Assembly (NCBI RefSeq): GCF_043290135.1
Contig: NC_134704.1
Location: 18,268,001-18,332,000, forward strand
DNA length: 64,000 nucleotides
Direction: 5' to 3'
Origin: Rhipicephalus microplus
Lineage: Eukaryota > Arthropoda > Arachnida > Ixodida > Ixodidae
Of the stretch, positions 1 through 11,800 are shown piece by piece. The translations under genes and the position numbers were made by a program. A model generated the notes under the pieces. The model saw nothing but the letters and a program-made list of their open reading frames with translations, did no database searches and was not told the origin of the DNA. Each line of letters begins with the position of its first letter. Position 1 is the first letter of the stretch.

Positions 1-160
1 AAATTTCGACCACCTTGTGTTCTTTAACGTGCACCCAAATCTGAGTACACGGGCCTACAACATTTCCGCGTCCATCGGAAATGCAGCCGCCACAGCCGGG
101 ATTTGATCCCACGACCTGCGGGTCAGCAGCCGAGTACCTTAGCCACTAGACCACCGTGGC
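1..160 (-). mobile_element. tRNA-derived SINE, family A, left part of a copy split by a LINE
   Basis: Matches the body shared by about ten other copies in this window: a tRNA-like head with box A (GTGGTCTAGTGGCTAAGG type) and box B (GGTCGYGGGATCAAATCCCG type), then a tRNA-unrelated body. It is read on the minus strand, so its head lies to the right and the 3' part runs off the left edge of the window. It stops at the LINE poly(A) tract; its last bases reappear at 5089-5110. Comparable tick elements have been described as Ruka-type SINEs; the name is from memory and was not checked. Confidence 0.85.
144..160. repeat. LINE target-site duplication, left copy
   Basis: The 17-bp CACTAGACCACCGTGGC is identical to 5089-5105. 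The two copies bracket the LINE exactly, showing that it inserted into the box A region of the SINE. Confidence 0.9.
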
Positions 161-247
161 TTTTTTTTTTGCTTTATTGCCTGTTTACAGGCGCATACAT
201 CAAACCACAAGCAGAACAAAAACAAGCAGTAACAGTCCGACAGAAAT

Positions 248-3200
248 TTAAAATTCCCTAAGTGCTGCCAAGGGCTCCACCCTCGACAACCACTCAGGTA
301 AAATCTCCTGAGTTTTCTGCAGTTCTGCATACTTGGCCATACATTCACGGAAATACATTCGTGCAGGCCGTGCTTCCTGATCGCGATAGTAACCCGCCAT
401 ACGGGCCCGCCATAAACAGTGAAGTCCACACAGCATAATCAAATCAAAAGGCATTCCCTCTTCGTCCACTATTGGCAGAAATCTTTTACCATATGAATTT
501 AAAGGTAATTCTTTCTGTAACGTCCTTTGAAATACATCCCAAAAATATACTCCCTCCCAACAATGTAAGAAAACTTGGTCAATATTTTCCGGTTTTTTAC
601 AGATAAGGCAATTTGTCCCCCAAGGTAAGTAAAAACCACGGTCTGCTTGAAATGTCCTGACTGATAATGTACCTGTGTGCAGCTTGAAAAAGAAAGACTT
701 CGTGCCAGGAGCCACTTGCATTCTCTTTACTCGTTTTAGCACATCCTTCACTTCACCTCCAGCATACATGACACGGTACAGCGGTTCAGGTAAAACAACA
801 TCGCATACATCTTTGTACAACTTCTTTCGAGTCACTGAAAACAAATATTCATTGGAAAATCTAACAGATAAAAACCGTACACTTAGAATAACCTCTTTAA
901 GATACCCGCGCACAGCACCGGTCATGTCATTCGTGCTAACCACATATCCAGGTAAAGCCCGCATCAGTCTCATTTGGCACACTGTACGTAAGAAAGGGTC
1001 CTTTGTGTAGCGAAAAAAAAAAACCTATTTACGACTTGGCGTATGAAAAGATGTGTTAAACCAAGCCCTACGTGTTTCACTTTTCGAAACAGATTAGTTC
1101 GACTGCATCTCTCCCAGTTCGAAGCCCACACGAACACTGCGAAGATGCGATGAAACTTCTGTATGTTTGCCCTTGAACAATGCAATACTTGCATCACATA
1201 CCAAAGTTTTGAGGCAAAGAAAAGGTTACAGACAGTCGCCCTAGCAAACACTGACAGATGATTACCGTTGCATCTATTAGCTTTCGTCCGGATTTTTTTC
1301 GCTTGTTCTTGCCAGTAGTTCGCATTATCTTTCTAAAATTCCTGTGGCACCCCTAAGTACTTGACAGGTGTGGTCACCCATTTAACATAGGCAAAATAGT
1401 CTGGTTTTGACGACCACTCTCCATGCCAAAAATTCAGACACTTTCCCCAATTTACTAGACTGCCAGTTGCCTTGCCGAACCTTTTAACCACACTGATGGT
1501 AGTGGTAACACTATCTTGATCGATACAACAAACAGCCACATCGTCGGCATATGCCAAAATTTTAACTTCGGATTCTTGTAATCTAAAGCCGCGAATGCAA
1601 CTGTTTTGAGCTATTGCTAAGCACAACGATTCTATACATAAACTGAAAAGTAGGGGACTCAGAGGACAGCCCTGACGGACAGAACGCTTTATGTTAATTG
1701 TATTTCCTAGCGTCTTATTGATTACCAGTCGGGTTGTGCAGTTCCGGTATGCCATATATATTCCATCTCTGATTACAAAACCAACGTTGACATGGTCAAG
1801 AATGACAAGCAGAAGGTTGTGGGAAACACAATCAAAAGCTTTCTCGAGATCAATCTGTAGAATGGCTACCCCTACTTGATTGGCATCGCTACACTCGAGC
1901 ACGATGATTGATTGATATGTGGGGTTTAACGTCCCAAAACTACACTCGAGCACGCAGCGCATCTTCTGTATATTAGTCACAATAGAGCGTCCCATAATCC
2001 CGCATGTTTGGTGAGGCCCTACCAATTCTTTGATTACCCCTTGAAGTCGCCGTGCTAGTACTTTCATTAAAATTTTGTAATCACAATTAGTTAGTGATAT
2101 CGGTCTATACGAAGAAACTAATTTTAACTTCTCCGAGTGTTCTGTCTTAGGTATCAAAACTGTATGTGCTTCACTAAAGGACCTAGGGAGGCCATTAAGT
2201 TTATAAGCTTGATTGAAGACGACTGCAAGTACTTGGGATAATTTATTTTTGAACTCCTTATAAAACGAAAGCACTAAGCCCGTCCGGCCCTGGAGATTTT
2301 CCAGAATTCATTTTATCTATAGCCCTTTCTACTTCCGTTGGCGTTATAGATAGCTCTAAAGCTGATTTGGTGTTATCTGACAACTTCGGCATTCTGCTAA
2401 GGAACTCCTGCTTAAATGCCTCTGAATCAATAGGCGTGGCAGCGAAGAGTCCTTCGTAGTGTTTGCCAAACGCTCGTCCTATACTCTCATTGTCTGAAAC
2501 TTTGATACCGTTGACTTCAATGGCATCTATGTGATTTCGTCTGGCATGACTCTTCTCTAATCCAAGCGCTCGCTTCGTCGGGCGATCATCCACAGTCATT
2601 GATGTTGCTCTGGCTCGCACTAGCGCTCCACGATAGCGCTCCTCCTCATATACCTCTATCCTCTCTTTGATACTTCGCAAATCGTCACCATATACTCCAG
2701 GTTTTTCACATTCAAGAGCTGTTAGTTTCTCAAGTGTTCGTCTAAGCTCTTTCTCATTCTTCTTAGATTCAAAAGATAAAACGCTAGATCTCTCTATTGC
2801 TTTTATTTTGATTCGCTGCTTGAATAGCTCCCATTTTTCTCCTATTTTATCCATACACTCTATGTTAATATTACTTATTTCTTTAATAACTGATGCGCCA
2901 AACGACTCATCCCTTAAGAGGTTAGAGTTCATTTTCCACTGTTCCCAAGAAAAGGCGTTCCTTTCTTTTTTTGACCCGATATTGAATTTTACAAGACAGT
3001 GATCGGAGAAGGAAACAGGGACAACATTATAACTGCTACACTGGGATATCGCATCTGCAGTAAGGTAAAGTCGATCCAATGGGGCATTACTTCTGCCTTG
3101 AAAGTGGGTATACTTCACATCTCGGGAGCTATGCAAACACTCCGCTACATCTATTAATTCGTGTTCACTAATCACCTGTGCCAGGACATCACTGCTTCTA

Positions 3201-3702
3201 TCTTTAACGTTGCGCCTGCTTGATCTATCACTTTCATTCAAGACACAGTTGAAATCACCCACCAATAAGATTTTCCTACCGGTACACAAATGTTGTCGTA
3301 AATTGGAAAAAAACCCGATCTTTCCTGGCCAATAGTTGGAGCATAAACACATATAATGCGCCATTCAGTGTCACAATAAACAATATCACACCATACTACT
3401 CGGCCTGAAGAGCAAGAAAAGACATTTTCTATGACTAATCCTGGCAGTTTTCTAACAAAAAGAACACATCCCCCTGATGTGCCTATGGCCTGGCTCACAG
3501 TGGCAAAATACCGTGATGTAAACTTAAGCACCATGCTCCCAGTCTCCTCCTCGCCTTCAACTTTCGTCTCCTGCACTGAGAGCACATCCAGATTTTCTTC
3601 CAATAACAACCGGTAGACTTGGCTTTGCTTCTTTTTTGAAGCCAAGCCCCTAACATTCAGCGTGGCGAAGCTAAATGATACCTGAGGCGCCATTACAACC
3701 AT
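248..3702 (-). pseudogene. LINE ORF2 (endonuclease plus reverse transcriptase), frameshifted
   Basis: Reads over about 1,150 codons in pieces: 3702-3238, 3364-2258, 2274-1333, 1251-970 and 982-248. The endonuclease shows FATLNVRGL at the start, VQETK, VGDFNCVLNESD and SDHCLVKF. The RT has SGKSPGPDGL, SSYRPISL, a DLEKAFDCV block, RQGCPLSPLLFSL and the catalytic LAYADD (YADD at 1540-1551). The C-terminal zinc motif is CLICKKPENIDQVFLHC. The frame changes near 3300, 2270, 1330 and 1000, two of them beside homopolymers (an A run in the transcript near 3310, a T run near 1012). In a live element this protein nicks DNA and primes reverse transcription at the target. This copy cannot make it. Confidence 0.92.
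1889..1954 (-). mobile_element. Extremely 5'-truncated family A SINE inserted in the LINE RT
   Basis: A 36-bp insert (1904-1939) is the 3' end of the family A SINE: it carries the GATTGATTGATATGTGGGG tail followed by TTTAACGTCCCAAAA, in minus orientation. It is flanked by a perfect 15-bp duplication CTACACTCGAGCACG (1889-1903 and 1940-1954). Insert plus duplication is 51 bp, a multiple of three, so the RT frame stays open across it and the protein simply repeats VLECS. Confidence 0.9.
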
Positions 3703-3755
3703 GTGGAGGAGTTAGGCGCGGAGCATGGCGCTTACCTTGCACGTCTAGCGCTACG

Positions 3756-5048
3756 CTAGACGCCTCCAGGACCGTCCGACCGCCCGGTTTCACTGCACAG
3801 TATAATTGAATTGTTCACAGCTTTCTTGTCCGTGGTGCCACCAGCTCTTGCTCTCATGCTGGTGCGTCTTCCAGTCGGCGTCTTTGCCGGTGGTTCTTCC
3901 ACGCTACTTGCACTGTTCTTGTCTCCCATCTTCACAGGTTCTTCCAATGGTCTTTTAAAGGCTGAAACGGCACCGCTGGGCCAAGAGACGCGGCTGGCGT
4001 TGCACGTGTTTCCGTCTATCTTCGCGTCAAAACCAACGCTACAGGAGGCACCATCGACAACTTGGCCTTGCTCCGACACATGGGCAGACGCTCCGCCTAC
4101 TTCACAGCCTGCGTCTGTCACTGCATTGTCAGCTGTCTTGGTCGATACAGCTGCAGAACCTGGTCGAGCGTCCACAGGTGCCGGTGTGGATTCATCTACT
4201 GATGTTGCAGATGTGCAGTTCGAATTTTCTGCGACTTGATTTCCGCAACCTTCAACCGCGTCCTCTGCTTCTGTCACGTCCATAATGTGTTCCGACGCAT
4301 CTTCGGCCTCCGCTGACGCGGTCACTGCGGCGTACGAACGGACGCATTCCGCGTCCCCATGCCCGAAACGCCGGCAGCGAGAGCACCGAAGCACCTTACA
4401 CTCGCGACGCACATGTCCTGTTCCGCTGCAACGTAGGCATTGCATAGGCCGACCTGGGGCCACCACTAAGGCTAATTCACCGGCGACTCGTATCTGATGA
4501 GGCAGGTCGTCGACTTTCATACCGCTTTTCAGCTTAATGAAAACAGTGCGGGTCGTCGAATTCTTCTCATTCACTCCTTCCACACGCTAGCGTTCCCGGG
4601 TCACTTCTGTGACTTTCCCGAACGCTGCCAACGCCATGCGGACATCTTCGTCCGAAACGCCGTGTAACAGCTAGTGAAGCCGCAACCTCACCTTCTGCTC
4701 CTGAGGGTCGATAACGAGGCAGCGGCGTCCCTTGACCTGGAGTTCTTTCAGTTCAGTCAACCTTTTCGTCGCCTCCTGGCTGTTAAAGGTGACGGCCCAC
4801 ACATGGTTGATCTGGTAGGCGCCCAATGCAATTACGTCGGGAAGCAGTCGCTCCTTGTCCAGGGCATCTCGGAAATCTTCGACCTTGAAAGGCCTCACCC
4901 GAATATCACCGTGCAAAAACACTGTGTTCACAACAATACGTCCTGTTGGCAGATTCGGCAAGATGATCTCATAATCCTTGTCACTTTCGTCGGTAATCCT
5001 GTTTCCGCGGCCACCAAGGACCGCCTTTGCCGCTCCGCGGGAGCCCAT
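3756..5048 (-). pseudogene. LINE ORF1 (gag-like, two CCHC zinc knuckles), interrupted by two stops
   Basis: One continuous reading frame from ATG at 5046-5048 to 3756, broken by in-frame TAG codons at 4671-4673 and 4587-4589. The first segment (125 codons, starting MGSRGAAKAVLGG) contains an RRM-like stretch. The part after the second stop carries the knuckles CLRCSGTGHVRREC and CSRCRRFGHGDAEC (C-X2-C-X4-H-X4-C twice, about 4344-4439), followed by a low-complexity Ala/Ser/Glu-rich tail. In LINEs this protein binds the element RNA to form the transposition particle. Both stops could have arisen from a tryptophan codon by one transition. It lies upstream of ORF2 on the same strand, 53 bp away. 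Confidence 0.85.
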
Positions 5049-5088
5049 GATTCCTGCGTCCGACGCGTGCGAGTGCCGGCGAAAGAAT

Positions 5089-5110
5089 CACTAGACCACC
5101 GTGGCGGGGC
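5089..5110 (-). mobile_element. 5' head of the split SINE and right LINE target-site duplication
   Basis: CACTAGACCACCGTGGC (5089-5105) repeats 144-160; the following GGGGC is the usual first bases of the family A SINE head. Together with 1-160 it reconstitutes the SINE position before the LINE arrived. Confidence 0.85.
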
Positions 5111-5962
5111 ATCAAACCAGGATCTAACCCAGGATGTAACCCAGGTGGCCTGGTGGAAAACAGTTGCTCTACAACAGCGCCAGAAGATTTGTTGAATATG
5201 CTTTGCAACAACACACTATACGAATTGCACGTACTGGAAAGAGTTTCTTTGGCGCATCATATATTGCTTGGCAGAGTTGTGAAATCACGCCAGGCGTCAA
5301 AATATAGGAATCGGGAGACGAGTGAGTGCTTTGAAATCCCACCTATTAAAGAACACTGAGACATATTCGATCATAAAAATCAACAAACTGAATAGCTGCG
5401 TAGGCTCGCGTGTTCCCCAACGGATGCGTAGTGGGCCCTTCACTGATTCGGAAAAGAAATAATTATGACGTGTTGGGCACTCGACAACTCTACTTACAAT
5501 AATCTTTCAATGGTACTTTCAAACGGCAAATGTCAGGCACCCATTCTCTCGTTTCCTTAATGCACAGCTGAAGTATGCACTGAGAACCGTAGAAGGCTAG
5601 AAGTTTAAATGGCACTGCGTACGAGGCCCCATTGCGCTATCGCGACTTCCTCTTGAAGGCAAATCTCAAGTGTACTCCAATTTTTTATTGTAGGTTTTCT
5701 CTTCCTTAAGACCATCACAACCAACAAGATAGCAGGTGCCCAAAGTTTCAAATGATAAATAAAAATGGTAAGATTTAGTGTTCTCGCCACTATAACTAGG
5801 AACCAAAATATATAAAGGGTGGCCCAGCTACCTTTAGCAGAAGCTTAATTTTATGTAAGCGCATTCAACGATGACGTGAGCAGATGCATGTTGCTGATTA
5901 CTGCTTTGAAATATTTAGGTTATTAAAAGCGAAGTTTTTTTGCGTACTGCAAGCATTCTTTG
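5111..5962. other. No gene recognised
   Basis: AT-rich single-copy-looking sequence. The short open frames here have no family similarity, codon bias or splice context that I can recognise. Confidence 0.5.

Positions 5963-6027
<65 letters not shown>
5963..6027. repeat. (TATC)n microsatellite
   Basis: About 16 uninterrupted TATC units. The same motif recurs at 52134-52220. Confidence 0.97.
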
Positions 6028-6175
6028 GCCTACGTCTGGGTGCTGTCGTTATCACCCGCTTAAACCTTAATTAGCGTTGAAGCGTAAGATGGTTTGACGA
6101 ATACGACTCGCTGGTCATGACATGAATAATGTCACAATCCCTTTACATGCACCGTCAAACACTTTCTGCAAAACA

Positions 6176-6207
6176 GTGGCACATACCAGCGGGCGTGTAT
6201 GTGCCAC
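6176..6207. repeat. Inverted repeat (10-bp arms)
   Basis: GTGGCACATA (6176-6185) pairs with TATGTGCCAC (6198-6207) around a 12-nt loop. A third half-copy, ATATGTGCCAC, follows near 6219. Confidence 0.7.
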
Positions 6208-6344
6208 TGATATGAGGATATGTGCCACAAGTGATTGACAGTTTATATCTACCCAGAAACAGCGAGAACACACATGGATAATTTCGAAATATAAACGTTA
6301 AGAAAAACCTGATATCGGCTGCGTTGACCCTACCAATGTGAAGA

Positions 6345-6440
6345 AAAAAATGTCAGGGTCTCCACAGGAATCGAACCCTAGCATGCCTGGCAACAGAGTA
6401 TTCTGCCACAGAACCACGCCAAGACTCGCAACGGCCTTTT
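6345..6440 (-). mobile_element. tRNA-like SINE head, probably family B
   Basis: On the minus strand it has a box A-like GTGGTTCTGTGGCAGAATAC and a perfect box B, GGTTCGATTCC, 30-35 nt apart. The spacing and wording match the heads at 8365 and 31850. I see no intact cloverleaf, so this is a retroposon head rather than a tRNA gene. Confidence 0.6.
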
Positions 6441-7354
6441 AAATGCACCATAATTTTTGTGAAGTGTCAACTGGGGATGCTGAGATGCCTATCCAATTTT
6501 CTAAACATTACGTATTTACTCCTACGATCGAAACAAACGTCATGTTGGATTGGGATAAAATGTAGTGAAGTGCAATGCACTGAAGGTGATTGACAGTTTA
6601 TAATAACCCAACAACGAGCAAACAGACTAATTTGTTTCAAATAACACTCAGGTCAATTGGCATGCATAGTTACTAGCCGCCCCCATGAACATCGTTGCAG
6701 AATAGAGTCCCAATTAGAGAAGGAACACTGTCCTCAAGTCGACGGAAAGTTCACATAAGGTCTACATGACGGAGTACTCAATAAAAGTGCATATTCGTTC
6801 ACACTCTTGCATTTCTTCTAACTATCACCTCTCTGATCGCGCTCATCCTCATTCGTAATATTCAGTTCTTTTCACTTCTTATAAATACAATGAAGTTCAT
6901 GCATGTGTGAGTTTTTACATTTTATGGGCAACTGGTAATGCTTACATTGAAACGCATCAAACGCAGTGGGCGTGATGTTAATCAAATATTACGTGGCCCC
7001 AAAAAACTAATGTTTGGAAGCCACGTAAAAAAACTTATTAAAGCTGGGTATATTTTTTCTCTGCTAATAGGGTATAGTCGAGGCACCCAAGCCAATGAAT
7101 CTGTTGCCACTCCTTCCACTATACGTGCAATGTTTGCCTATGTATAGGACGGTAATCCTGACGCCTTTTCTAGAGCTGAAGGTGTTTTTAGTCTGATTTC
7201 ACATTCCTTTCAGCTCAGCATATTTGTATTGTACCTTTCATACCAAACATTGAAGCAAGACATTACAATTTGTCTAAGGCTAGGAGTAACTTCATATTGT
7301 TTCAGCATGGAACCTGACAATATCGATTACTAAATGCTTGTTTTTGTCGGCTTC
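6441..7354. other. No gene recognised
   Basis: AT-rich sequence; the 69-codon frame at 6938-7147 shows no recognisable domain. Confidence 0.5.
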
Positions 7355-7595
7355 ACTGAGACAGTGGTAACGGTATTTGGCTGCTGACTCGAAGGTCGGA
7401 GATTCGATTCCGACAATGGAAGTCGGATTTCGATGGAGGCGAGATACTTAAGGCCGCTGTACTGTGCAGTGTGAATGAATGTTAAAGAACCTCGGGTGGT
7501 TGGTATTACCAAATTTCTCCTCTACGACCTGCTTCATAATCCTGTGGTGGTTTGGGCGCCTAAAAGCCCCGATATATTATATTTGTTTTCAATGT
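7355..7595 (+). mobile_element. Diverged family A SINE
   Basis: Has the family order in worn form: a head reading TTTGGCTGCTGACTCGAAGGTC, a box B-like GATTCGATTCC, ATGGAGGCG, GTTAAAGAACC, CATAATCCTGTGGTGGTTTGG and an AT tail. Divergence is much higher than in the copies at 27806 or 63560, so this insertion is older or from another subfamily. Confidence 0.75.
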
Positions 7596-8364
7596 CATTT
7601 CACACTTTCGAGTGGTACTACCTGCCGTTTAGAACACTTCTCAAAGGTTGCAGCAGCTGCGGCATTGTCTCGGTCGTGTATCTTTTCCATTTGATATCTT
7701 CTTCCTCTTTTTTTCATATTTTGCCTTCATCTCTTATGGTCTTGCATCTTGGAATTTCATCCCCTTTGGGCTGGACCAAGTTTACTCATGAACTCTGTAA
7801 GGATACAGACGCAGAAGCCTCTCCTTGTGCGCTCACTCTCGACTTTTCTCGCGTTTTTACAGGCTCGCTGTTCAACCTCCATTGAGCCAGACTGAATTGC
7901 AGGAGTACCTTCCCGCAATTTATCCACGAAGGCTAACAGCGGTTTCGATTAGTCTCTGTCCACCGGGCACTTTTACGAAGGGCCACGAAATGGTCGTTCG
8001 TTATTTACCGCCAAGTGCTAGTTTTCTTCCTGTCTTTCTGGAAAAAGTTGTTTCGTGAAGGTTAGTCTCCTCCGGTCCTTGGCTCGTTCGTGGCTCTACC
8101 AGATGGCCGATAGAGCCAGGTTTAAAGGAAGCATTTGGCTTGGCTTGCCGTTCCTTAGCTGCGCCCATTGGAGACTTTTCTGTTTACTTTCTGGGGCTCC
8201 CCGACGAGACGTTTGCTCCAAGACATATATAGTAACTAAGTGCGTGCATAGGTGTGTGTTTTGCAAGGTGGAATGGTTTGTGTCCACTGTCTTCGATGAC
8301 TCGCTGTACTAGTGGTGATTGTTGTATTTGAAAGCCCGAGGTTCACCACCAGAAAGCACGAGAG
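7596..8364. other. No gene recognised
   Basis: Several overlapping open frames of 70-136 codons on the plus strand have hydrophobic, compositionally driven translations and no recognisable domain. Confidence 0.4.
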
Positions 8365-8610
8365 TCAATCTTGTGGCTCTGTGGTAGAACACAAATCGTG
8401 TGGCTCTGTGGTAGAACACTTCTTTGCCACGGCGACTACCTGCGTTTGATCCCCACCCAGACTTGAAAATTTTTATGAATTATTTTATTTGCATCTTTCT
8501 CAATTTCTCGGTAGGGGACAAGTTGATGATCTTTTGCTGACAAAGAACGACGCCGACACAGGAATTTCCACGAAACGAGATCTTTAACCCCATCGCAATA
8601 AAATATGCAT
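8365..8610 (+). mobile_element. tRNA-derived SINE, family B, with duplicated box A
   Basis: Head GTGGCTCTGTGGTAGAACAC, box B-like CTGCGTTTGATCCCCACC (about 8440-8457), then a body shared with 31850-32075: GACGCCGACACAGGAATTTC, CGAAACGAGATCTTTAA and an ATCGC-AATAAAA end. The 21-bp box A segment occurs twice, at 8372-8392 and 8399-8419 (27-bp period). Confidence 0.8.
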
Positions 8611-8751
8611 CGACAGTGACGAAGAATGACTTCCTGGTGTAAAATAAAAACTTTCGTTCTTAGAAACATGACATCAAAAAATATGTAGCACGAACGCTGA
8701 CGATTCCACGTTCATTTCGCATAATTACACAATTATGGTAAAGGGAAGATA

Positions 8752-8830
8752 GCCACCGTGGTAGCTCAGTTGGTAGAGCATTGAACGATTTATTCGAAGG
8801 TCGCAGGCTTAGTCCCTACCCACGGTAAGT
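8752..8830 (+). mobile_element. tRNA-derived SINE head, family C
   Basis: CACCGTGGTAGCTCAGTTGG is a canonical box A, followed by GGTCGCAGGCTTAGTCCC as a mutated box B. There is no convincing acceptor-stem pairing and the sequence continues into AT-rich DNA with TTTAC repeats, as in a SINE. A decayed tRNA gene is the alternative. Confidence 0.65.
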
Positions 8831-11800
8831 TATGTATCAAGCCACATTACTTCACATTTACTTTACAACTACCTCGTAAAACATCCCTTTACTTTCTTTG
8901 ACGTGCTTGCTTGTTAGATGTCATTAATATTTTGTCTAACGAAGAAAAACGATCGTTTCATTGTACGCTTATTTTCTACGAACACTTTGAGGAAGACAAA
9001 AGCCCTGAAACAACAGTAACAGAAAGCGTGATAGCAATTCGCGGCCCGATGTAGACTGAAGAAAAAAAAGCTAGACAGAGAAGGCTACGGACTCGAGAAA
9101 CTAAGCCTAAATCTCAGAGGATTGGGCTCGCTTCAGAGGATTGCCAGAGAATCAGGTGTCAGAGGATGTCTGACCCACCACGCAAGTGACAAAGCTGATG
9201 GGCTTCCGCTTCTTGTTTCGTCTTCTTTTTTATAGTTTCCCTCTTTTATACCCTACTTTTGCTTTAAGTTTCGCTAGCCTATTCTAGATCAGAGTATCTG
9301 CGATCATGGTTATTTCTTTTTTTTTCTCAGGGCTAGTTCATGTACCCGTACCACAGTTCCATTTCTTTTTGTATCATACTGCGGGGCATCCGAAATCACC
9401 AGAGGGATAGGAACGAAACGTTGAAGCAGGCAATAACCGCCTCGTGGACAGGCCATGTTCTATTGTCATTCCGCTAACGTGATCAGTTACCGCGTCCTAC
9501 TGTCAGCAATATCGTTCGAATAAGACCAAAATAACGGGGCACGTCTCTCCCTGACATGTCGTTTTTCTTTCTGCTTATCACTTCATTACATTGCCCGTTA
9601 TTAAAAAATCACCAGCATACCAATCACACTCTCTCTGTCGACGGTAACAGTTCTGGAGCTGAGAAAACGCCACTGTGTCCTCGTGAAGAACAAGAAGTTT
9701 TTTTAAAGGTTATTGCTAATATGTTTTTTATGAGCAAGTGAAATCAATCTTTTTTATATATATACAGTAAGCATGCAATGTACTAATGCAACTTGCGGTA
9801 CAGGAGTGTGCGGTAACACAACTGCAATTGAATGGACGACCACCAATCTCGTGAGCAACGCGCGAGTACCTCAGCTTAATCGAGTGCACCAGGAGATAGC
9901 GTGAGGTTCTTCGAGTGCGGACTGAGTACGCAAAAAGATCTCTTGCCGTCCTCTGTGTGTAGACGATTACCGCCAGTTCGAAAGCGTTGAACCATTTGGA
10001 GCGTCGTTCCGCAAAGGACTGATCATTACTTAACGGCCCTGCGGCCAACGGTATTCTATAGGTGACTCACTCACTTTGTTGTTTGTGAGCGAGACCAGTG
10101 TTTGTCTTGTCCACCGGCTCTGCTTCGCATTAGAAATGAAAGGGGCGCCACCTATCAGAAGATCAGACCTTTCTTTTCTTTTCTTTTTTTTGCAGTCCTC
10201 GTTCACGAGGTTGTGGTAATGGGGTAGTACAGTGACCCAACCATAGATCGAAAATTCAGAAGATAAAAACAAAGAGCTGTGGATCTAACCAGGAATGTTG
10301 GACACGAACAGCCATGCAACCTGGATGATAGCGAAGAGAGAAGCGCATCTGGAGGAGGAGTGCTCACTTGTCCAGTGGGAATGGTCTTTGAAGTCTTGCG
10401 GATGGCTCGAAGATATCGAGGAAATGACCGCGGTTGGGCTCAACAATGGGAGAAAGCTTTTGTGAGATTCTTTGCGGTGTGATAAGCGACCAAAACCGCC
10501 GCAGTGATAAAAGTAGCCAATCAGTTGTTAAGACGACGGGCCACCGATTGTGACTGAAGTAGGGAATCGTGAAATCGTGCTTTAGAAAAAAGTTGCATGA
10601 ATAGATTACCTTAGAGCGGCCCTTGTTGACGGCGAGAAACCAGTCAAGAGATAGACAATGGCGCTTAAATCTATAAGTCTTTTTGACAATCGATTCACCG
10701 ACTTCTTATAACAGTTGAAACAGCAGAAGAGCCTTGGTTAGTATAATTCACTTTTTAGAAATCATATAACAAGAAATTGAAGTTGTGTTATACTCATGCT
10801 TGCATCATCCTTTTCTTTTCCTTGGCTATAGCGTAATTTACGCAATCGTGGTTGATGCCAGTCATTTTAGCCAGCTCGCCGAATGCAGAGTAAGCTTAAT
10901 TTATACAGGCTTTCCCTGTGTCTGCTTCATATTACTGTCATATTAGCATGCTGCGTGTTTAGTCACGCAGAGTTGTTTTTGTGAGCAGAGGTCTTGGTCA
11001 GGTTACACTGCCTTGAGCCCCTGCTTCTGTTCTTAACGTAACCAAAATGATCAAATTTGTTGTTTCAAAGATTGCATTTGCGCGAAGTTTTGAACTAATA
11101 ACAATTTTTGTCAGCATAATTATATTTTTCGTGCTCTAAGAAGGTGTATGACTCTTTCTTTCACCAAAACTTGCTCTAGAGTGTCTTTATCAAAGCGAAA
11201 AAATCTTTCGATCACTGATGTTTGCAGAAGTTTGACACCATTTTCTAAATAGAGTTCAGCAGTGGAAAGGAAGTATCGCATGTAGCGTTGAAACTCTCGT
11301 CCCCCCACCCCTTCATCCAATAATTTGAACCTGAATTCCTAGGATTCGTCTTGTTCACAAGGTGTAGCTTCACAAGGTGTGGGTTCACGCCTACCATGAG
11401 AAAGCAGCGGGCGAGGTAGTAGACTGTTTCTATACCTTCGGAATGCGGAGCACGCGTGTAATCTAGAGCAGTTTTCTACCTTGCCGCGCCTGCTCGGGTC
11501 ATCCGCAGGATTGCAGTGAAGTTTACACTGACGGTGGCTTCAAACTTCGGAAGCTTGAATTTCGATTAACCTTACCTTGCCGCAGCCTTCGCAGTTCGGC
11601 AATCAATTAGAAGCCTTTTTCTGACCACTCCTATTATCCGTTTTTGAGAGTGCCTCGTAAAAGCGAGCGAATGGCATGTAGCACATGGGCCGCTCTTGTC
11701 CAGTTACGTTTTAGCTTGATTGAAGGAATGTATCGACTATACTTAGGCCATGAACTTTTCAAGCATTATAGACAATACATGCTTCCACAGCACACTGTAA

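Larger units (their letters stand above)
161..5088 (-). mobile_element. Degenerate non-LTR retrotransposon (LINE, L1/Tx1-like), about 4.93 kb
   Basis: Bounded by a 17-bp target-site duplication and ending in a poly(A) tail (T run at 161-170 on the plus strand). It codes for an ORF1 with two CCHC zinc knuckles and an ORF2 with an apurinic-type endonuclease, a reverse transcriptase with YADD, and a C-terminal cysteine-rich zinc motif. Only 40 bp precede the first ATG (5046-5048), so the copy looks near full length at the 5' end. The RT wording (YRPISL, then a DYKILMKVLARRL block) and the C-terminal zinc motif resemble the L1/Tx1 group; the clade is an inference. Two nonsense codons in ORF1 and several frameshifts in ORF2 make it dead. 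A SINE fragment is nested in it at 1904-1939. Confidence 0.92.

Noticed and set aside
8752..8830. Possible tRNA gene
   Set aside because: Box A is good, but box B is mutated, the acceptor stem does not pair convincingly and the sequence continues like a SINE. The same applies to the tRNA-like heads at 6345, 18656, 27806 and others.
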